A program made the position numbers and the translations under genes. The notes under the pieces were generated by a model. The model was not told where the DNA came from and did not search any database. It was given only the letters and a program-made list of their open reading frames with translations. This document shows positions 26,153-35,842 of a DNA stretch of 64,000 nt, one piece after another. Origin of the DNA: Streptomyces sp. ISL-96 (GTDB lineage: Bacteria; Actinomycetota; Actinomycetes; Streptomycetales; Streptomycetaceae); the NCBI RefSeq assembly GCF_018614035.1, contig NZ_JAGGPA010000025.1, positions 62,001-126,000 of the forward strand. Reading direction: 5' to 3'. Each line of letters opens with the position of its first letter. Within the stretch, counting starts at the first letter, position 1.

Positions 26153-27493
26153 TCACAGCGGAACGCGCAGAGCCCCGTCGATCAGTTCGGCCGCCTCTTC
26201 GGCACCGGAGCACCCGCTTCCCACCAGATGCTCGCGCACCGCCCGCAACCGGTCGCGCAGCCGCTGCGACTCCATCCCCTGGGCCCGCTGCGCCATCTCC
26301 GTCGCGATCTCCACCGCCCGGTCGGCCATGCCCTGCCGCAGCTCGATGTGGGTGAGCATGGCGAGCCGGTGCACCCGGCCCCTGTCGTGCGCGGGAGAAC
26401 CGACCGCCGCGTCCGCGTGCTCGCGCGCGGCAGGCAGATCACCCAGGCTCAGCAGCGCCTCGGCCACCTGCACGTTCACCAGGCCGGGCTGGACGTAGCC
26501 GGTCTCGTCCGGTTCGCTGCCCGGTCTGATGCGCTCGGCCTCGCTCTCCGCACGCCGGATGCACGACAACGCGCCCTTGCCGTCACCGAGATGGGCGTAC
26601 GCCTTGGCCTGCATCGCGTGCAGATCGGCGGCCAGCGCCGGCGTGATCTGCTTGCCCGCCGTGCGCAGCGCCGCCTCCGCGAAGGCCACCGCCTGCCGGT
26701 ATTCGGCCATGAACAGCGACTGGTTGACGAGCAGCGCGATGATGTACGCGCCAAGTCCCCGGTCCCCGCTGGCCTTCGCGAGCCGCAGAGCCTGGTGGAA
26801 GTACCGCTGAGCGAGTCCCTGCGCGTCCGAGTCGTACGCGCAGATGCCGGCCACCGCCACCAGCCCCCCCGTGGCGCGGTGCAGGTGGCGTCCCATGGCG
26901 TTGGAGTAACTGCCCCTCAGCAAAGGCGCGGTCTCGGCGTTGAGGAAGCCCACGATGCGCGACCGGGTCGCGATGCCGCCGGCCTTCCGGTACATCAGCT
27001 CGTAGTGCGCTCTGGCCGCCCGCAGCATCTGTATGTCGGCGACGCTGACGCGCGTCTGCCCCTTGCGCGACACGTCCGCGTCCTCCGGCGGGTTCTCCCA
27101 CTCCCATACGGGCATCACCGCCGGAGTCCCGGTCACAGCCGGCGCGCCGAGGATGTGCGGCCGCTGCTGCTCGTCGGAACGCCACAGCGCGGTGGCCCGC
27201 TCCACGAAGCCGGTCAGCGGGGAGCCGTGCGGCATGGCTTCCTCACCCGGCATGCCGAACCCGATGTCGTCCAGCGTTATCGGCCGGTGCAGCCGGGCCG
27301 CGAGGACCTCGCAGATCAGGTCGGGCACCTGGCCGCGCGGGCGCTGGCCCTTCAACCACCGGGCGACGGCGGTGTGTTCGTACCTCAGCGCCAGACCTCT
27401 CGCGCTGCCCGCCTGGTTCACATGGGCGGCGAGGCCGGCGTTGGAGATGCCCGCCTCGTCGAGCAGAGCGTCGAGCAGGGTATTCGGCTGCAT
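26153..27493 (-). CDS. HTH/TPR regulator, NsdA-like
   Basis: The 446-residue protein begins with a DNA-binding-like module (LLDALLDEAGISNAGLAAHVNQ...YEHTAVARWLKGQRPRG). A long helical region with TPR-type repeats follows (ALRLAKASGDRGLGAYIIALLVNQSLF, AKAYAHLGDGKGALSCIRRAE, EALLSLGDLPAAREHADAAV). It resembles Streptomyces NsdA, a negative regulator of differentiation and antibiotic production, but paralogues exist and the orthology is unproven. GGAGAGG precedes ATG 27493. Confidence 0.72.
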   Translation of the reverse strand: MQPNTLLDALLDEAGISNAGLAAHVNQAGSARGLALRYEHTAVARWLKGQRPRGQVPDLICEVLAARLHRPITLDDIGFGMPGEEAMPHGSPLTGFVERATALWRSDEQQRPHILGAPAVTGTPAVMPVWEWENPPEDADVSRKGQTRVSVADIQMLRAARAHYELMYRKAGGIATRSRIVGFLNAETAPLLRGSYSNAMGRHLHRATGGLVAVAGICAYDSDAQGLAQRYFHQALRLAKASGDRGLGAYIIALLVNQSLFMAEYRQAVAFAEAALRTAGKQITPALAADLHAMQAKAYAHLGDGKGALSCIRRAESEAERIRPGSEPDETGYVQPGLVNVQVAEALLSLGDLPAAREHADAAVGSPAHDRGRVHRLAMLTHIELRQGMADRAVEIATEMAQRAQGMESQRLRDRLRAVREHLVGSGCSGAEEAAELIDGALRVPL

Positions 27494-27620
27494 GGGCCTC
27501 TCCGGTGGCTCGGTGGGGCCAATCGTAGTAGGGGTGCTTTCACACGGGGTGTGAACCAAGTGCCCGCGTTCGTGCCCCGCGTACTCTGCCGTACCACACC
27601 CGCATCCGATTGACTCTCAA

Positions 27621-27640
27621 CCGCCTCCTAAAAGAGGCGG
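27621..27640 (-). terminator. Hairpin downstream of the PP2C gene
   Basis: CCGCCTC and GAGGCGG form a 7-bp stem with a six-base AT-rich loop, about 130 bases after the phosphatase stop and upstream of the TPR regulator. A second GC-rich repeat (GGCGGC-CGG-GCCGCC) overlaps it. There is no clear T run, so the role as terminator is an inference. Confidence 0.4.
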
Positions 27641-27767
27641 CCGGGCCGCCGGCTCCCCCTCGTACAGTGCGGCGGCCCGATCCCGCACCGTCCGCCCTGC
27701 CGGTCTGCCCGACACTCCGCGGCAGGGCGGACGGAGCTGTTCCGGCGGGTACCGGAGCGACGGCCGG

Positions 27768-28856
27768 TCACCGATTGGAGGATTCCGCGCGCGAACGGCG
27801 CAGCCCCTGATCCCCGGGCTGCGCCGGCATGCGCCTGCGGTCGTTGCGCACGACCAGCAGGGCGACGTCGTCGGCGAGCCGCCCGCCCGTGTGCCGCAGC
27901 AGCGCCGTGTGGACGCGCTGCACCACCACGGCCGGCGATACCGGCGAGCCCAGTGCGGCGGCCTCGGTGAGCGCCCGCTGGAGGCAGAAGAACGCCCCGG
28001 CGGCGTTCCGGGCGTCCTCCGCCCCGTCGGTGTGCAGAACGAGCGCGTCGCCGGGAAGCAGGCGCGTACAGCGGTGTACGGACAAGTCGGCGGGCAGTGG
28101 AAACATGCCGAGCGGCGGCATCGGGTCGCCGCCCGCGAGCTGTTCGGCGGTCCTGCGCAGCCGGTAGGGCCACGGGTGGCCGCAGTTGAGCGCCAGTACC
28201 TCGCCGTCCTCGTGGATTTCCAGCAGCAGTACGGTGACGAATTCCTCGGCCACCGGATTGTCCGGGTCCGCGCCGCTCACCGACGGGTGCTCGGACCGCG
28301 CCCGCTCCCGCAGGTGCCGTTGCAGCGCCCGCTCCAGCCGCCGCATGACGCCCGCCAGTTCGGCCTCGTCGTGCGCGGCCTCGCGGAAGCTGCCGAGCAG
28401 CGCGGCGACCGTCCCGATGGCGGCGAGACCGTGCCCCCGTACGTCACCGATGACGACCCGCACCCCGTGCACGGTGGCGACGGCCTCGTACAGATCGCCG
28501 CCGACCGTCGCCCCGGGGCTCGCGGACAGCTGCCCCGCCGCGAGGGCCAGCCCGTCGAGCCGGGGCGGCAGCGGCCGCAGCAGCACCTGCTGGGCGGCGC
28601 GCGCGACCTCACGGGCCCGGCGCAACTCCCGTACGAGGCCGAGCCGGACGCCGGTCAGCAGGTAGGCGACCAGCGCGAGGAAGGCCGCGCACGTGACAAA
28701 GCGGGGCGCCATCCCCTCATGCGACGCGAACGGGCAGGTCAGCTCCCAGACGGTCGCGGCGACGAGCCAGACGGCGGGCAGTCCGAAGACGAGGGCGCGC
28801 CGCGCGTACGGGACGCATGCGCGGCGTACGCTCCGCCAGGTCTCTGTACGGATCAT
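27768..28856 (-). CDS. Membrane-bound PP2C (SpoIIE-type) phosphatase
   Basis: The 362-residue protein has two N-terminal membrane helices (ALVFGLPAVWLVAATVWEL, FVTCAAFLALVAYLLTGVRLG) and a cytoplasmic SpoIIE/RsbU-like PP2C domain. The metal-site motifs are ATVGGDLYEAV, VRVVIGDVRGHGLAA, LNCGHPWPY and LVLHTDGAEDARN. Such enzymes dephosphorylate anti-anti-sigma factors, so it probably links a membrane signal to a sigma-factor partner switch. No sensor domain or anti-sigma gene is adjacent. Confidence 0.88.
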   Translation of the reverse strand: MIRTETWRSVRRACVPYARRALVFGLPAVWLVAATVWELTCPFASHEGMAPRFVTCAAFLALVAYLLTGVRLGLVRELRRAREVARAAQQVLLRPLPPRLDGLALAAGQLSASPGATVGGDLYEAVATVHGVRVVIGDVRGHGLAAIGTVAALLGSFREAAHDEAELAGVMRRLERALQRHLRERARSEHPSVSGADPDNPVAEEFVTVLLLEIHEDGEVLALNCGHPWPYRLRRTAEQLAGGDPMPPLGMFPLPADLSVHRCTRLLPGDALVLHTDGAEDARNAAGAFFCLQRALTEAAALGSPVSPAVVVQRVHTALLRHTGGRLADDVALLVVRNDRRRMPAQPGDQGLRRSRAESSNR

Positions 28857-28981
28857 CCCGACGGCCCCCTAGGCCCTGTACGACGCTGTCTGTACGACGC
28901 CGGCCCTCGTCGGCCGGAATGATTGTGCCGACCGTCCGTCCCTGTTCGCGCACCCCACCCCCACTTCTCACCCGAATGAGT

Positions 28982-29015
28982 GAGGGGCGCATCCGTAACT
29001 CCGGACACGCCCCTC
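28982..29015 (-). terminator. Terminator of the pheS-pheT operon
   Basis: GAGGGGCG and CGCCCCTC form a perfect 8-bp outer stem, with an inner TCCG/CGGA stem. It begins 22 bases after the pheT stop. No T run follows, as is common for Streptomyces terminators. Confidence 0.6.
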
Positions 29016-29037
29016 AGTACTACCGCTTCACCAGGTG

Positions 29038-31566
29038 TTACGCCCCGCGCAGCACCGCGCCCGTGCGCTCGCCGGCGAGCGCGACGGCGGCGTCGCGGGC
29101 GGCCGTGGCCTCCTCGACGGTCAGCGTGCGGTCGGCGGCGCGGAAGCGCAGCGCGTACGCGAGCGACTTCTTGCCCGCGCCGAGCTGCTCACCCGTGAAG
29201 ACGTCGAACAGCCGCAGCGATTCGAGGAGTTCACCGGCTCCTTCGCGCAGCGCCGCCTCGACGTCCACCGAGGGCACGCCCTCGTCGACTACCAGCGCGA
29301 CGTCCTGGGTCGCCACCGGGAAGGTGGAGATCCGCGGAGCCTTCAGTGGTCCGGTACCGGCCTGCTCCAGCAGGTCGGTCTCGACCTCCATCGCGCAGGT
29401 GCGTTCCGGCAGGTGGAGCGCCTTGATGACGCGCGGGTGCAGCTCACCGGCGTGCCCGACGAGGGTCTCCTCGCCGTTCACGGTGACGTACAGCGCGGCG
29501 CAGCGGCCGGGGTGCCACGGCGCGTGCTGGTCGGCGCGCACGATCAGCTCGACACCGGCCTCGCGGGCGAGCGTACGAGCGGCCTCGACGGCGTCCGCCC
29601 AGGTGCCCGGACGGCCCTTGCCCCACCAGCCGGCCTGCTCGCGGGCGCCCGCGAGGACGACGGCGGCGCGGCGCGGCTGACGCGGCAGCGTGGCGTTGAG
29701 ACCGGCGATCTCCTCGTCGGTGGGCCGGCGGTCGACGGGCAGCCGAGCGGCCTCGTGCTCTTCACCCGTGGGCCGGAAGACGAGACCGGTCTCGAAGAGT
29801 GCCAGGTCGTGCGAGCCGCGGCCGTCGTTGCGGCGCAGCGCGCCGAGGAGGCCGGGCAGCAGCGTGGTGCGCAGCGCCGGCTCCTCGTCGGAGAGCGGGT
29901 TGACGAGCTTGACCGTGTGGCGGCGGTCGTCGTCGGCGGCCAGGCCGAGCTGGTCGAGGACGGCCTCGCCGATGAACGGGTAGCTCAGCGCCTCGACGTA
30001 ACCGGCGCCCGCCAGCGCACGGCCGAGGCGGCGGTGCAGCCGCTGCCGGTCGGTGAGCCCGCGGCCCGAGGGCGGCGTCGGCAGGGTGGAGGGCAGGTTC
30101 TCGTAGCCCTCCAGCCGGATGACCTCTTCGGCCAGGTCGTTCGGGAAGGACAGGTCGGGACGCCAGGACGGCACCGTCACGACCAGCTCGTCCTGCCCGT
30201 ACACGTCGCAGCCGACCTCCTGGAGGCGGCGTACGACGGTCTCGCGGCCGTAGTCGACACCCGCCACCCGGTCGGGGTGGTTCGCGGGCATCGAGATCGT
30301 GCGGGGCGCGGAGGGTGCGATGACCTCGGTGACGCCGGCCTCGGCGGTGCCGCCCGCGAGCAGCACCAGCAGGTCGACGGTCCGCTGGGCGGCCGCGGAG
30401 GTGGTCTGCGGGTCGGTGCCGCGTTCGAAGCGCTTGGACGCCTCGGACGAGAGCTTGTGCCGGCGCGCCGTACGGGCGATGGAGAGCGCGTCGAAGTGCG
30501 CCGCCTCGATGACGACCTCGGTGGTCCCGTGCACCTGGCCGGTCTCGGCGTCGGTGGTGGAGTCGGCGATCTCGGTGTTGGCGCCGCCCATGACACCCGC
30601 GAGACCGATCGGACCGCGGTTGTCGGTGATCACCAGGTCCTCGGGGTCGAGGACGCGCTTGGTGCCGTCGAGCGTCGTGAACTTCTCGCCCGGCTCGGCC
30701 CGGCGCACACCGATCGGCCCGTCGATGCGGGACCGGTCGTACGCGTGCAGCGGCTGACCGAGCTCCAGCATCACGTAGTTGGTGACGTCGACCGCGAGCG
30801 AGACGGTCCGCATCCCGGCCTTCTGCAGCCTGCGCCGCAGCCAGATCGGGGAGCGGGCCTCGGGCTCCAGGCCGACGACCGTACGCGCGGTGAAGCGGTC
30901 GCAGCCATGCGGGTCGGCGACCTTCACGAGGTAGCCGTACGAGTTCGGGGCGGGTACGTCGAGCAGCGCGGGGTCGCGCAGCGGCAGCCCGTACGCGGTG
31001 GCGACCTCGCGGGCGACGCCGCGCATGGAGAGGCAGTAACCGCGGTCGGGCGTGACGGCGATGTCGAGGACCTCGTCGACGAGCTCGAGCAGCTCGATGG
31101 CGTCGGTGCCGACCTCGTACTCGGGCGGCAGCACGATGATGCCGTTGCTGCCGTCGTCGCCCATGCCCAGCTCGTCGCCGGAGCAGATCATGCCGTGCGA
31201 GGTCTTGCCGTACGTCTGGCGCGCGGCGATCGCGAAGTCGCCGGGCAGGACGGCGCCGGGCAGGACCACGACGACCTTGTCGCCGACGTCGAAGTTACGG
31301 GCGCCGCAGACGATCTCCTGCGGCTCACCGGTGCCGTTGGCCATGCCGACGTCGACGGTGCAGAAGCGGATCGGCTTCTTGAACTCGGTCAGTTCCTCGA
31401 TGGTGAGGACCTTGCCGACGACCAGGGGGCCCTTGAGGCCGGCGCCGAGCTGCTCGACCGTCTCGACCTCAAGGCCGGCGGAAACGAGCTTGGCCTGTAC
31501 GTCACGGCCGGTCTCGGTGGCGGGGAGATCGACGTACTCCCGCAGCCAGGAAAGCGGGACCCGCAT
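29038..31566 (-). CDS. pheT: Phenylalanyl-tRNA synthetase, beta subunit
   Basis: The 842-residue subunit has the usual order: an N-terminal OB tRNA-binding domain (VVGKVLTIEELTEFKKPIRFCTVDVG, HGMICSGDELG), the B3/B4 editing domain (YDRSRIDGPIGVRRA, TNVMGGANTEI-like region), B5, the catalytic-like core, and a C-terminal ferredoxin-like anticodon-binding domain (KAPRISTFPVATQDVALVVDE). It forms an alpha2beta2 enzyme with PheS. ATG 31566 shares one base with the pheS stop, giving coupled translation. Confidence 0.97.
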   Translation of the reverse strand: MRVPLSWLREYVDLPATETGRDVQAKLVSAGLEVETVEQLGAGLKGPLVVGKVLTIEELTEFKKPIRFCTVDVGMANGTGEPQEIVCGARNFDVGDKVVVVLPGAVLPGDFAIAARQTYGKTSHGMICSGDELGMGDDGSNGIIVLPPEYEVGTDAIELLELVDEVLDIAVTPDRGYCLSMRGVAREVATAYGLPLRDPALLDVPAPNSYGYLVKVADPHGCDRFTARTVVGLEPEARSPIWLRRRLQKAGMRTVSLAVDVTNYVMLELGQPLHAYDRSRIDGPIGVRRAEPGEKFTTLDGTKRVLDPEDLVITDNRGPIGLAGVMGGANTEIADSTTDAETGQVHGTTEVVIEAAHFDALSIARTARRHKLSSEASKRFERGTDPQTTSAAAQRTVDLLVLLAGGTAEAGVTEVIAPSAPRTISMPANHPDRVAGVDYGRETVVRRLQEVGCDVYGQDELVVTVPSWRPDLSFPNDLAEEVIRLEGYENLPSTLPTPPSGRGLTDRQRLHRRLGRALAGAGYVEALSYPFIGEAVLDQLGLAADDDRRHTVKLVNPLSDEEPALRTTLLPGLLGALRRNDGRGSHDLALFETGLVFRPTGEEHEAARLPVDRRPTDEEIAGLNATLPRQPRRAAVVLAGAREQAGWWGKGRPGTWADAVEAARTLAREAGVELIVRADQHAPWHPGRCAALYVTVNGEETLVGHAGELHPRVIKALHLPERTCAMEVETDLLEQAGTGPLKAPRISTFPVATQDVALVVDEGVPSVDVEAALREGAGELLESLRLFDVFTGEQLGAGKKSLAYALRFRAADRTLTVEEATAARDAAVALAGERTGAVLRGA

Positions 31567-32693
31567 CAGATCTCCATCCCGAAGGGCCGAGTGAACCGGA
31601 CGTCACCCTCGACCATGTCTCGCATGTCTTCTACGTTGTGGCGGAACATGATCATCCGCTCGATGCCGAATCCGAAGGCGAATCCGCTGTACTTCTCGGG
31701 GTCGACGCCGCAGGCGGTGAGCACCTTCGGGTTGACCATGCCGCAGCCGCCCAGCTCGATCCAGCCCTCGCTGCCGCAGGTGCGGCAGGGACGGTCCGGG
31801 TTGCCGACGGACTCGCCGCGGCAGACGTAGCAGACCATGTCCATCTCGGCGGACGGCTCGGTGAACGGGAAGTAGTTCGGGCGCAGCCGGGTCTTCATGC
31901 CCTCGCCGAAGAGCGCCTGGACCATGTGGTCGAGGGTGCCCTTGAGGTCGGCCATGGTGAGGCCCTCGTCGATGGCGAGAAGCTCGATCTGGTGGAAGAC
32001 CGGGGTGTGCGTGGCGTCGAGCTCGTCCGTGCGGTACACGCGGCCGGGACAGACGACGTACACGGGCGGCTCTCGGTCGAGCAACGCGCGGGCCTGGACG
32101 GGAGAGGTGTGCGTACGCAGCACGACACCGGACTCGTCGGACTTCGACCCGTCTGCGCCCTGTACGAAGAAGGTGTCCTGCATCTGGCGCGCCGGGTGGT
32201 CGGGCACGAAGTTGAGGGCGTCGAAGTTGAACCACTCCGCCTCGACCTCGGGGCCCTCGGCGACCTCGTACCCCATGGCCACGAAGACGTCCGAGACGCG
32301 CTCCATGAACGTGGTCAGCGGGTGCCGGGCGCCGGCCGGTACACGGTCGTACGGCAGCGTGACGTCCACCGCCTCCTCGACCAGTACGCGCTCGTCGCGC
32401 TCGGCCTCCAGGGCGGCGAGTCGGGCGGCGAGGGCCTTGTTCACGGCGCCGCGCGCCATACCGACGCGCTTGCCGGCCTCGGCCTTGGCGGCCGGCGGCA
32501 GGGCGCCGATCTCACGGTTGGCGAGCGAGAGCGGCGAGGTGGGGCCGGTGTGCGCGGTCTTCGCGTGGGTGAGCGCGTCGAGATCCGCCGCGGCGTCGAA
32601 GGCGGCGAGCGCCTCGTCCCGCATGCGCTCGATCTCTTCCGGTTTCAGCGCCTCGACCTCAACAGGGTCGTACGACTTATTGGGTGCGGACAT
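31566..32693 (-). CDS. pheS: Phenylalanyl-tRNA synthetase, alpha subunit
   Basis: The 375-residue class II synthetase subunit has an N-terminal coiled coil, motif 2 in FNFDALNFVPDHPARQMQDTFF, THTSPVQARALL, and motif 3 in FAFGFGIERMIMFRH. It charges tRNA-Phe. ATG 32693 lies 115 bases after the stop of the histidine kinase gene. I looked for a T-box or a Phe-rich leader peptide in that gap and found neither. Confidence 0.97.
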   Translation of the reverse strand: MSAPNKSYDPVEVEALKPEEIERMRDEALAAFDAAADLDALTHAKTAHTGPTSPLSLANREIGALPPAAKAEAGKRVGMARGAVNKALAARLAALEAERDERVLVEEAVDVTLPYDRVPAGARHPLTTFMERVSDVFVAMGYEVAEGPEVEAEWFNFDALNFVPDHPARQMQDTFFVQGADGSKSDESGVVLRTHTSPVQARALLDREPPVYVVCPGRVYRTDELDATHTPVFHQIELLAIDEGLTMADLKGTLDHMVQALFGEGMKTRLRPNYFPFTEPSAEMDMVCYVCRGESVGNPDRPCRTCGSEGWIELGGCGMVNPKVLTACGVDPEKYSGFAFGFGIERMIMFRHNVEDMRDMVEGDVRFTRPFGMEI

Positions 32694-32808
32694 CTCTTCC
32701 CGTACTTCCGATTGGCTGGTGGCGTGGCCCCCGCTCGACGACTGAGGACGCAAAGGTGCCAAAGGTCGAGTCTAAAGGCCGCGAGAGGTGAAGAAGCCCG
32801 TGGGCCGC

Positions 32809-33948
32809 TCAGGCGAGATAGGCCGGAGCGCCGACGGGCAGGATAAATCGGAACTGGGCGCCGCCACCGGGTCCGCGCCCGACGGTGATCGAGCCGCCGT
32901 GCGCCTCGACGATGCCCTTGACGATGTACAGACCGAGACCGGTGCCGCCGCGCTTGCTGCCCCGCCAGAACCGGGTGAAGACACGGCCCATCGACTCCTC
33001 GGGAATGCCGGCGCCTTCGTCGCTCACGGTCACGGCTGTTCCCTTCGCAGAGTCGTCGGCGGTCTTCATCGGGGCTGCGCTCACCTCAATGGTGACCGTT
33101 CCCTCCCCGTGCCGCACCGCATTTTCCAGCAGGTTGCCGAGGACCTGGTCGATCTTGTCCGGGTCTGCCCAGAGATCGGGCAGCGGCTGCTGGATACGGA
33201 CCAGGAAGCGGTCCGGCGGCTGGCCGTTGGAGATGTGCGCCTGGATGTGGCGCCCGACGGCCGTCGGTATGTCCACCGGCTGCCTGCGCACCTCAAGGCG
33301 CCCGGAGTCGATGCGCGAGATGTCGAGCAGCTCGGCGATCAGCCGGGTGATCCGGCCGGCGTCGGCGTCGACGGTCTCCAGCATCAGCTTCTTCTGGTCG
33401 TCCGTGAACCGCTCCCATTTGGCGAGCAGTGTCGCCGTGAACCCCTTGACCGAGGTCAGCGGGGAGCGCAGCTCGTGGGCGACGGTGGCGATCAGCTCGG
33501 CGTGGCTGCGCTCGGTGCGCCGTCTGGCCTCGGTGCCGCGGATGGACACGACGACCCGCCGCACCGGCCCGGTGGGCTCGTGGCGTACGTACCGTGCGGA
33601 GACCAGTACCTCGCGGCCGCCGGGCAGCAGCAGATTGCGTTCGGGCTGCCCGCTCCGGGTGGCGAGTCCGCCGTACGGGTCGGTCAGGCTCCACCAGCGC
33701 CGGCCTTCGAGGTCTTCGAGGGGCAGCGCGGTCTCCAGGGGTCTGCCGAGAGCGGCGTCCTTGGTGATGGCGGTGATCCGCGCCGCCGCGGCGTTGAAGC
33801 AGACAACGCGGCCGCTCTCGTCGGCGACGGCGAGGCCGTCGGGGAGGTCGTCGGGATCGATGCCGTTGCCGTCCTGCGCGTACGGACGCGGTAAGGCGTG
33901 ACCGCCCGCCTTCGACGGGCTCGACGGACCATTCGTGCCGACAGCCAT
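32809..33948 (-). CDS. Orphan PAS-domain histidine kinase
   Basis: The 379-residue soluble kinase has a PAS-like domain (DGLAVADESGRVVCFNAAAARI, residues 37-150), an HisKA domain with phospho-acceptor in ATVAHELRSPLTSVKGF, and an HATPase domain with N box NLLENAVRHGEG and DEGAGIPEESMGRVF, GTGLGLYIVKG. No transmembrane helix is seen, so the signal is probably internal. No response regulator is adjacent. It lies between pheS and a SpoU methyltransferase. Confidence 0.9.
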   Translation of the reverse strand: MAVGTNGPSSPSKAGGHALPRPYAQDGNGIDPDDLPDGLAVADESGRVVCFNAAAARITAITKDAALGRPLETALPLEDLEGRRWWSLTDPYGGLATRSGQPERNLLLPGGREVLVSARYVRHEPTGPVRRVVVSIRGTEARRRTERSHAELIATVAHELRSPLTSVKGFTATLLAKWERFTDDQKKLMLETVDADAGRITRLIAELLDISRIDSGRLEVRRQPVDIPTAVGRHIQAHISNGQPPDRFLVRIQQPLPDLWADPDKIDQVLGNLLENAVRHGEGTVTIEVSAAPMKTADDSAKGTAVTVSDEGAGIPEESMGRVFTRFWRGSKRGGTGLGLYIVKGIVEAHGGSITVGRGPGGGAQFRFILPVGAPAYLA

Positions 33949-33974
33949 CCCCGTATCCCACCTCTTCCGAAGAG

Positions 33975-34026
33975 CGGAGGGGGTACCTCCCTGCTCGAGC
34001 GGAGCCGAGAGCTTGGGGGAGGGCCC
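33975..34026. repeat. Streptomyces-type intergenic palindromic repeat
   Basis: The stretch GGGGGTACCTCCCTGCTC followed by GAGCGGAGCCGAGAGC and TTGGGGGAGGG has a CTC-GAGCGGAGC-CGAG core and imperfectly pairing outer arms. I recognise this as a dispersed repeat seen between genes in many Streptomyces genomes. It lies upstream of the histidine kinase, after the SpoU gene, and may act as a hairpin. Confidence 0.6.
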
Positions 34027-34044
34027 CCCGAGCCCGCCACACTA

Positions 34045-34902
<858 letters not shown>

Positions 34903-34968
34903 GGTCGGCGGCTCACTTCTCTGCGTATCTCTACGTACAAAAGGGGTCGTGCACGTGCGGTACAACGC

Positions 34969-35005
34969 ACCGGACCCGCAGGCGGCGAACGCCTGCGGGT
35001 CCGGT
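34969..35005 (-). terminator. Terminator of the infC-rpmI-rplT operon
   Basis: ACCGGACCCGCAGGCG and CGCCTGCGGGTCCGGT form a perfect 16-bp stem with a five-base GCGAA loop, 26 bases after the rplT stop. No T run is present. The length and perfection make it the clearest terminator in the window. Confidence 0.8.
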
Positions 35006-35030
35006 CTGAAGACGGTGTCGCTCGCCTGGA

Positions 35031-35417
35031 TCAGGCGGCGGTCTTCGGGGCGTTGACGTCGCTCGGGAGCGCCTTCTGGGCGACCTCGACGAGAGAGGCG
35101 AACGCGTTCGGGTCGTTGACCGCGAGCTCGGCCAGGATCTTGCGGTCCACCTCGATGTTGGCGGCGTTCAGACCCTGGATGAGGCGGTTGTACGTCATCC
35201 CGTTCTCGCGGGCAGCGGCGTTGATGCGCTGGATCCACAGCCGACGGAAGTCGCCCTTGCGCTTCTTGCGGTCGTTGTAGTTGTAGACCAGGGAGTGGGT
35301 GACCTGCTCCTTGGCCTTGCGGTACAGGCGCGAACGCTGACCGCGGTAGCCCTTGGCCGCCTCGAGAATTGCCCGGCGCTTCTTGTGGGCGTTGACTGCC
35401 CGCTTGACGCGTGCCAC
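35031..35417 (-). CDS. rplT: 50S ribosomal protein L20
   Basis: The 128-residue protein is a complete L20: MARVKRAVNAHKKRRAILE, GYRGQRSRLYRKAKEQV, RRLWIQRINAAARENGMTYNRLI. It binds 23S rRNA and in other bacteria represses its own operon. GTTAACAAG with AAGGAGTT precedes the start. It is the third gene of the infC-rpmI-rplT operon. The C-terminus carries about ten extra Ala/Pro-rich residues compared with E. coli. Confidence 0.97.
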   Translation of the reverse strand: MARVKRAVNAHKKRRAILEAAKGYRGQRSRLYRKAKEQVTHSLVYNYNDRKKRKGDFRRLWIQRINAAARENGMTYNRLIQGLNAANIEVDRKILAELAVNDPNAFASLVEVAQKALPSDVNAPKTAA

Positions 35418-35518
35418 TTGTTAACTCCTTGTAGCGGGGCCGCGGGTGAACTCACACGGCCCGGAAACGTATTGGTCTCGGTCTCGACGTCGTGCCCCGG
35501 TCGCCCGGAGCCGCGACA

Positions 35519-35713
35519 TCACTTGCCGAGAAGCTTCTTGATCTTCGGGGCGTCCGCCGGGGACACCACGACAGCGCCGGTCAGCGAGCGGGTCTTCTTG
35601 GAGGACTTGTGCTCCAGGAGGTGGCGCTTGCCGGCCTTCTCGCGCATGATCTTCCCGGAACCGGTGACCTTGAAGCGCTTGCTGGCACCGCTGTGCGTCT
35701 TGTTCTTCGGCAT
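35519..35713 (-). CDS. rpmI: 50S ribosomal protein L35
   Basis: The 64-residue protein reads MPKNKTHSGASKRFKVTGSG, RHLLEHKSSKKTRSL and ends KIKKLLGK, as in L35. It is the middle gene of the infC operon, with 129 bases to infC and 101 to rplT. GAGGAGAG precedes the start. Confidence 0.97.
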   Translation of the reverse strand: MPKNKTHSGASKRFKVTGSGKIMREKAGKRHLLEHKSSKKTRSLTGAVVVSPADAPKIKKLLGK

Positions 35714-35842
35714 AGCGCCGTTCTCTCCTCGTCAGTGCCGCTCCCCCGGTGCGTACCGGAAAGCAGGGAGCGTCAGTCGGTGGTATATGGGGGCTGTGGC
35801 TTCCTGGCCGAACCCGGGGCCGCCTGGAGGGCAGCCCCTGGA

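Noticed and set aside
32694..32808. T-box or Phe leader peptide before pheS
   Set aside because: The 115-base gap has no T-box core, no tandem Phe codons and no terminator/antiterminator pair.
29035..32846. Long plus-strand frames opposite pheT and pheS
   Set aside because: They mirror conserved minus-strand genes and contain no recognisable domain.
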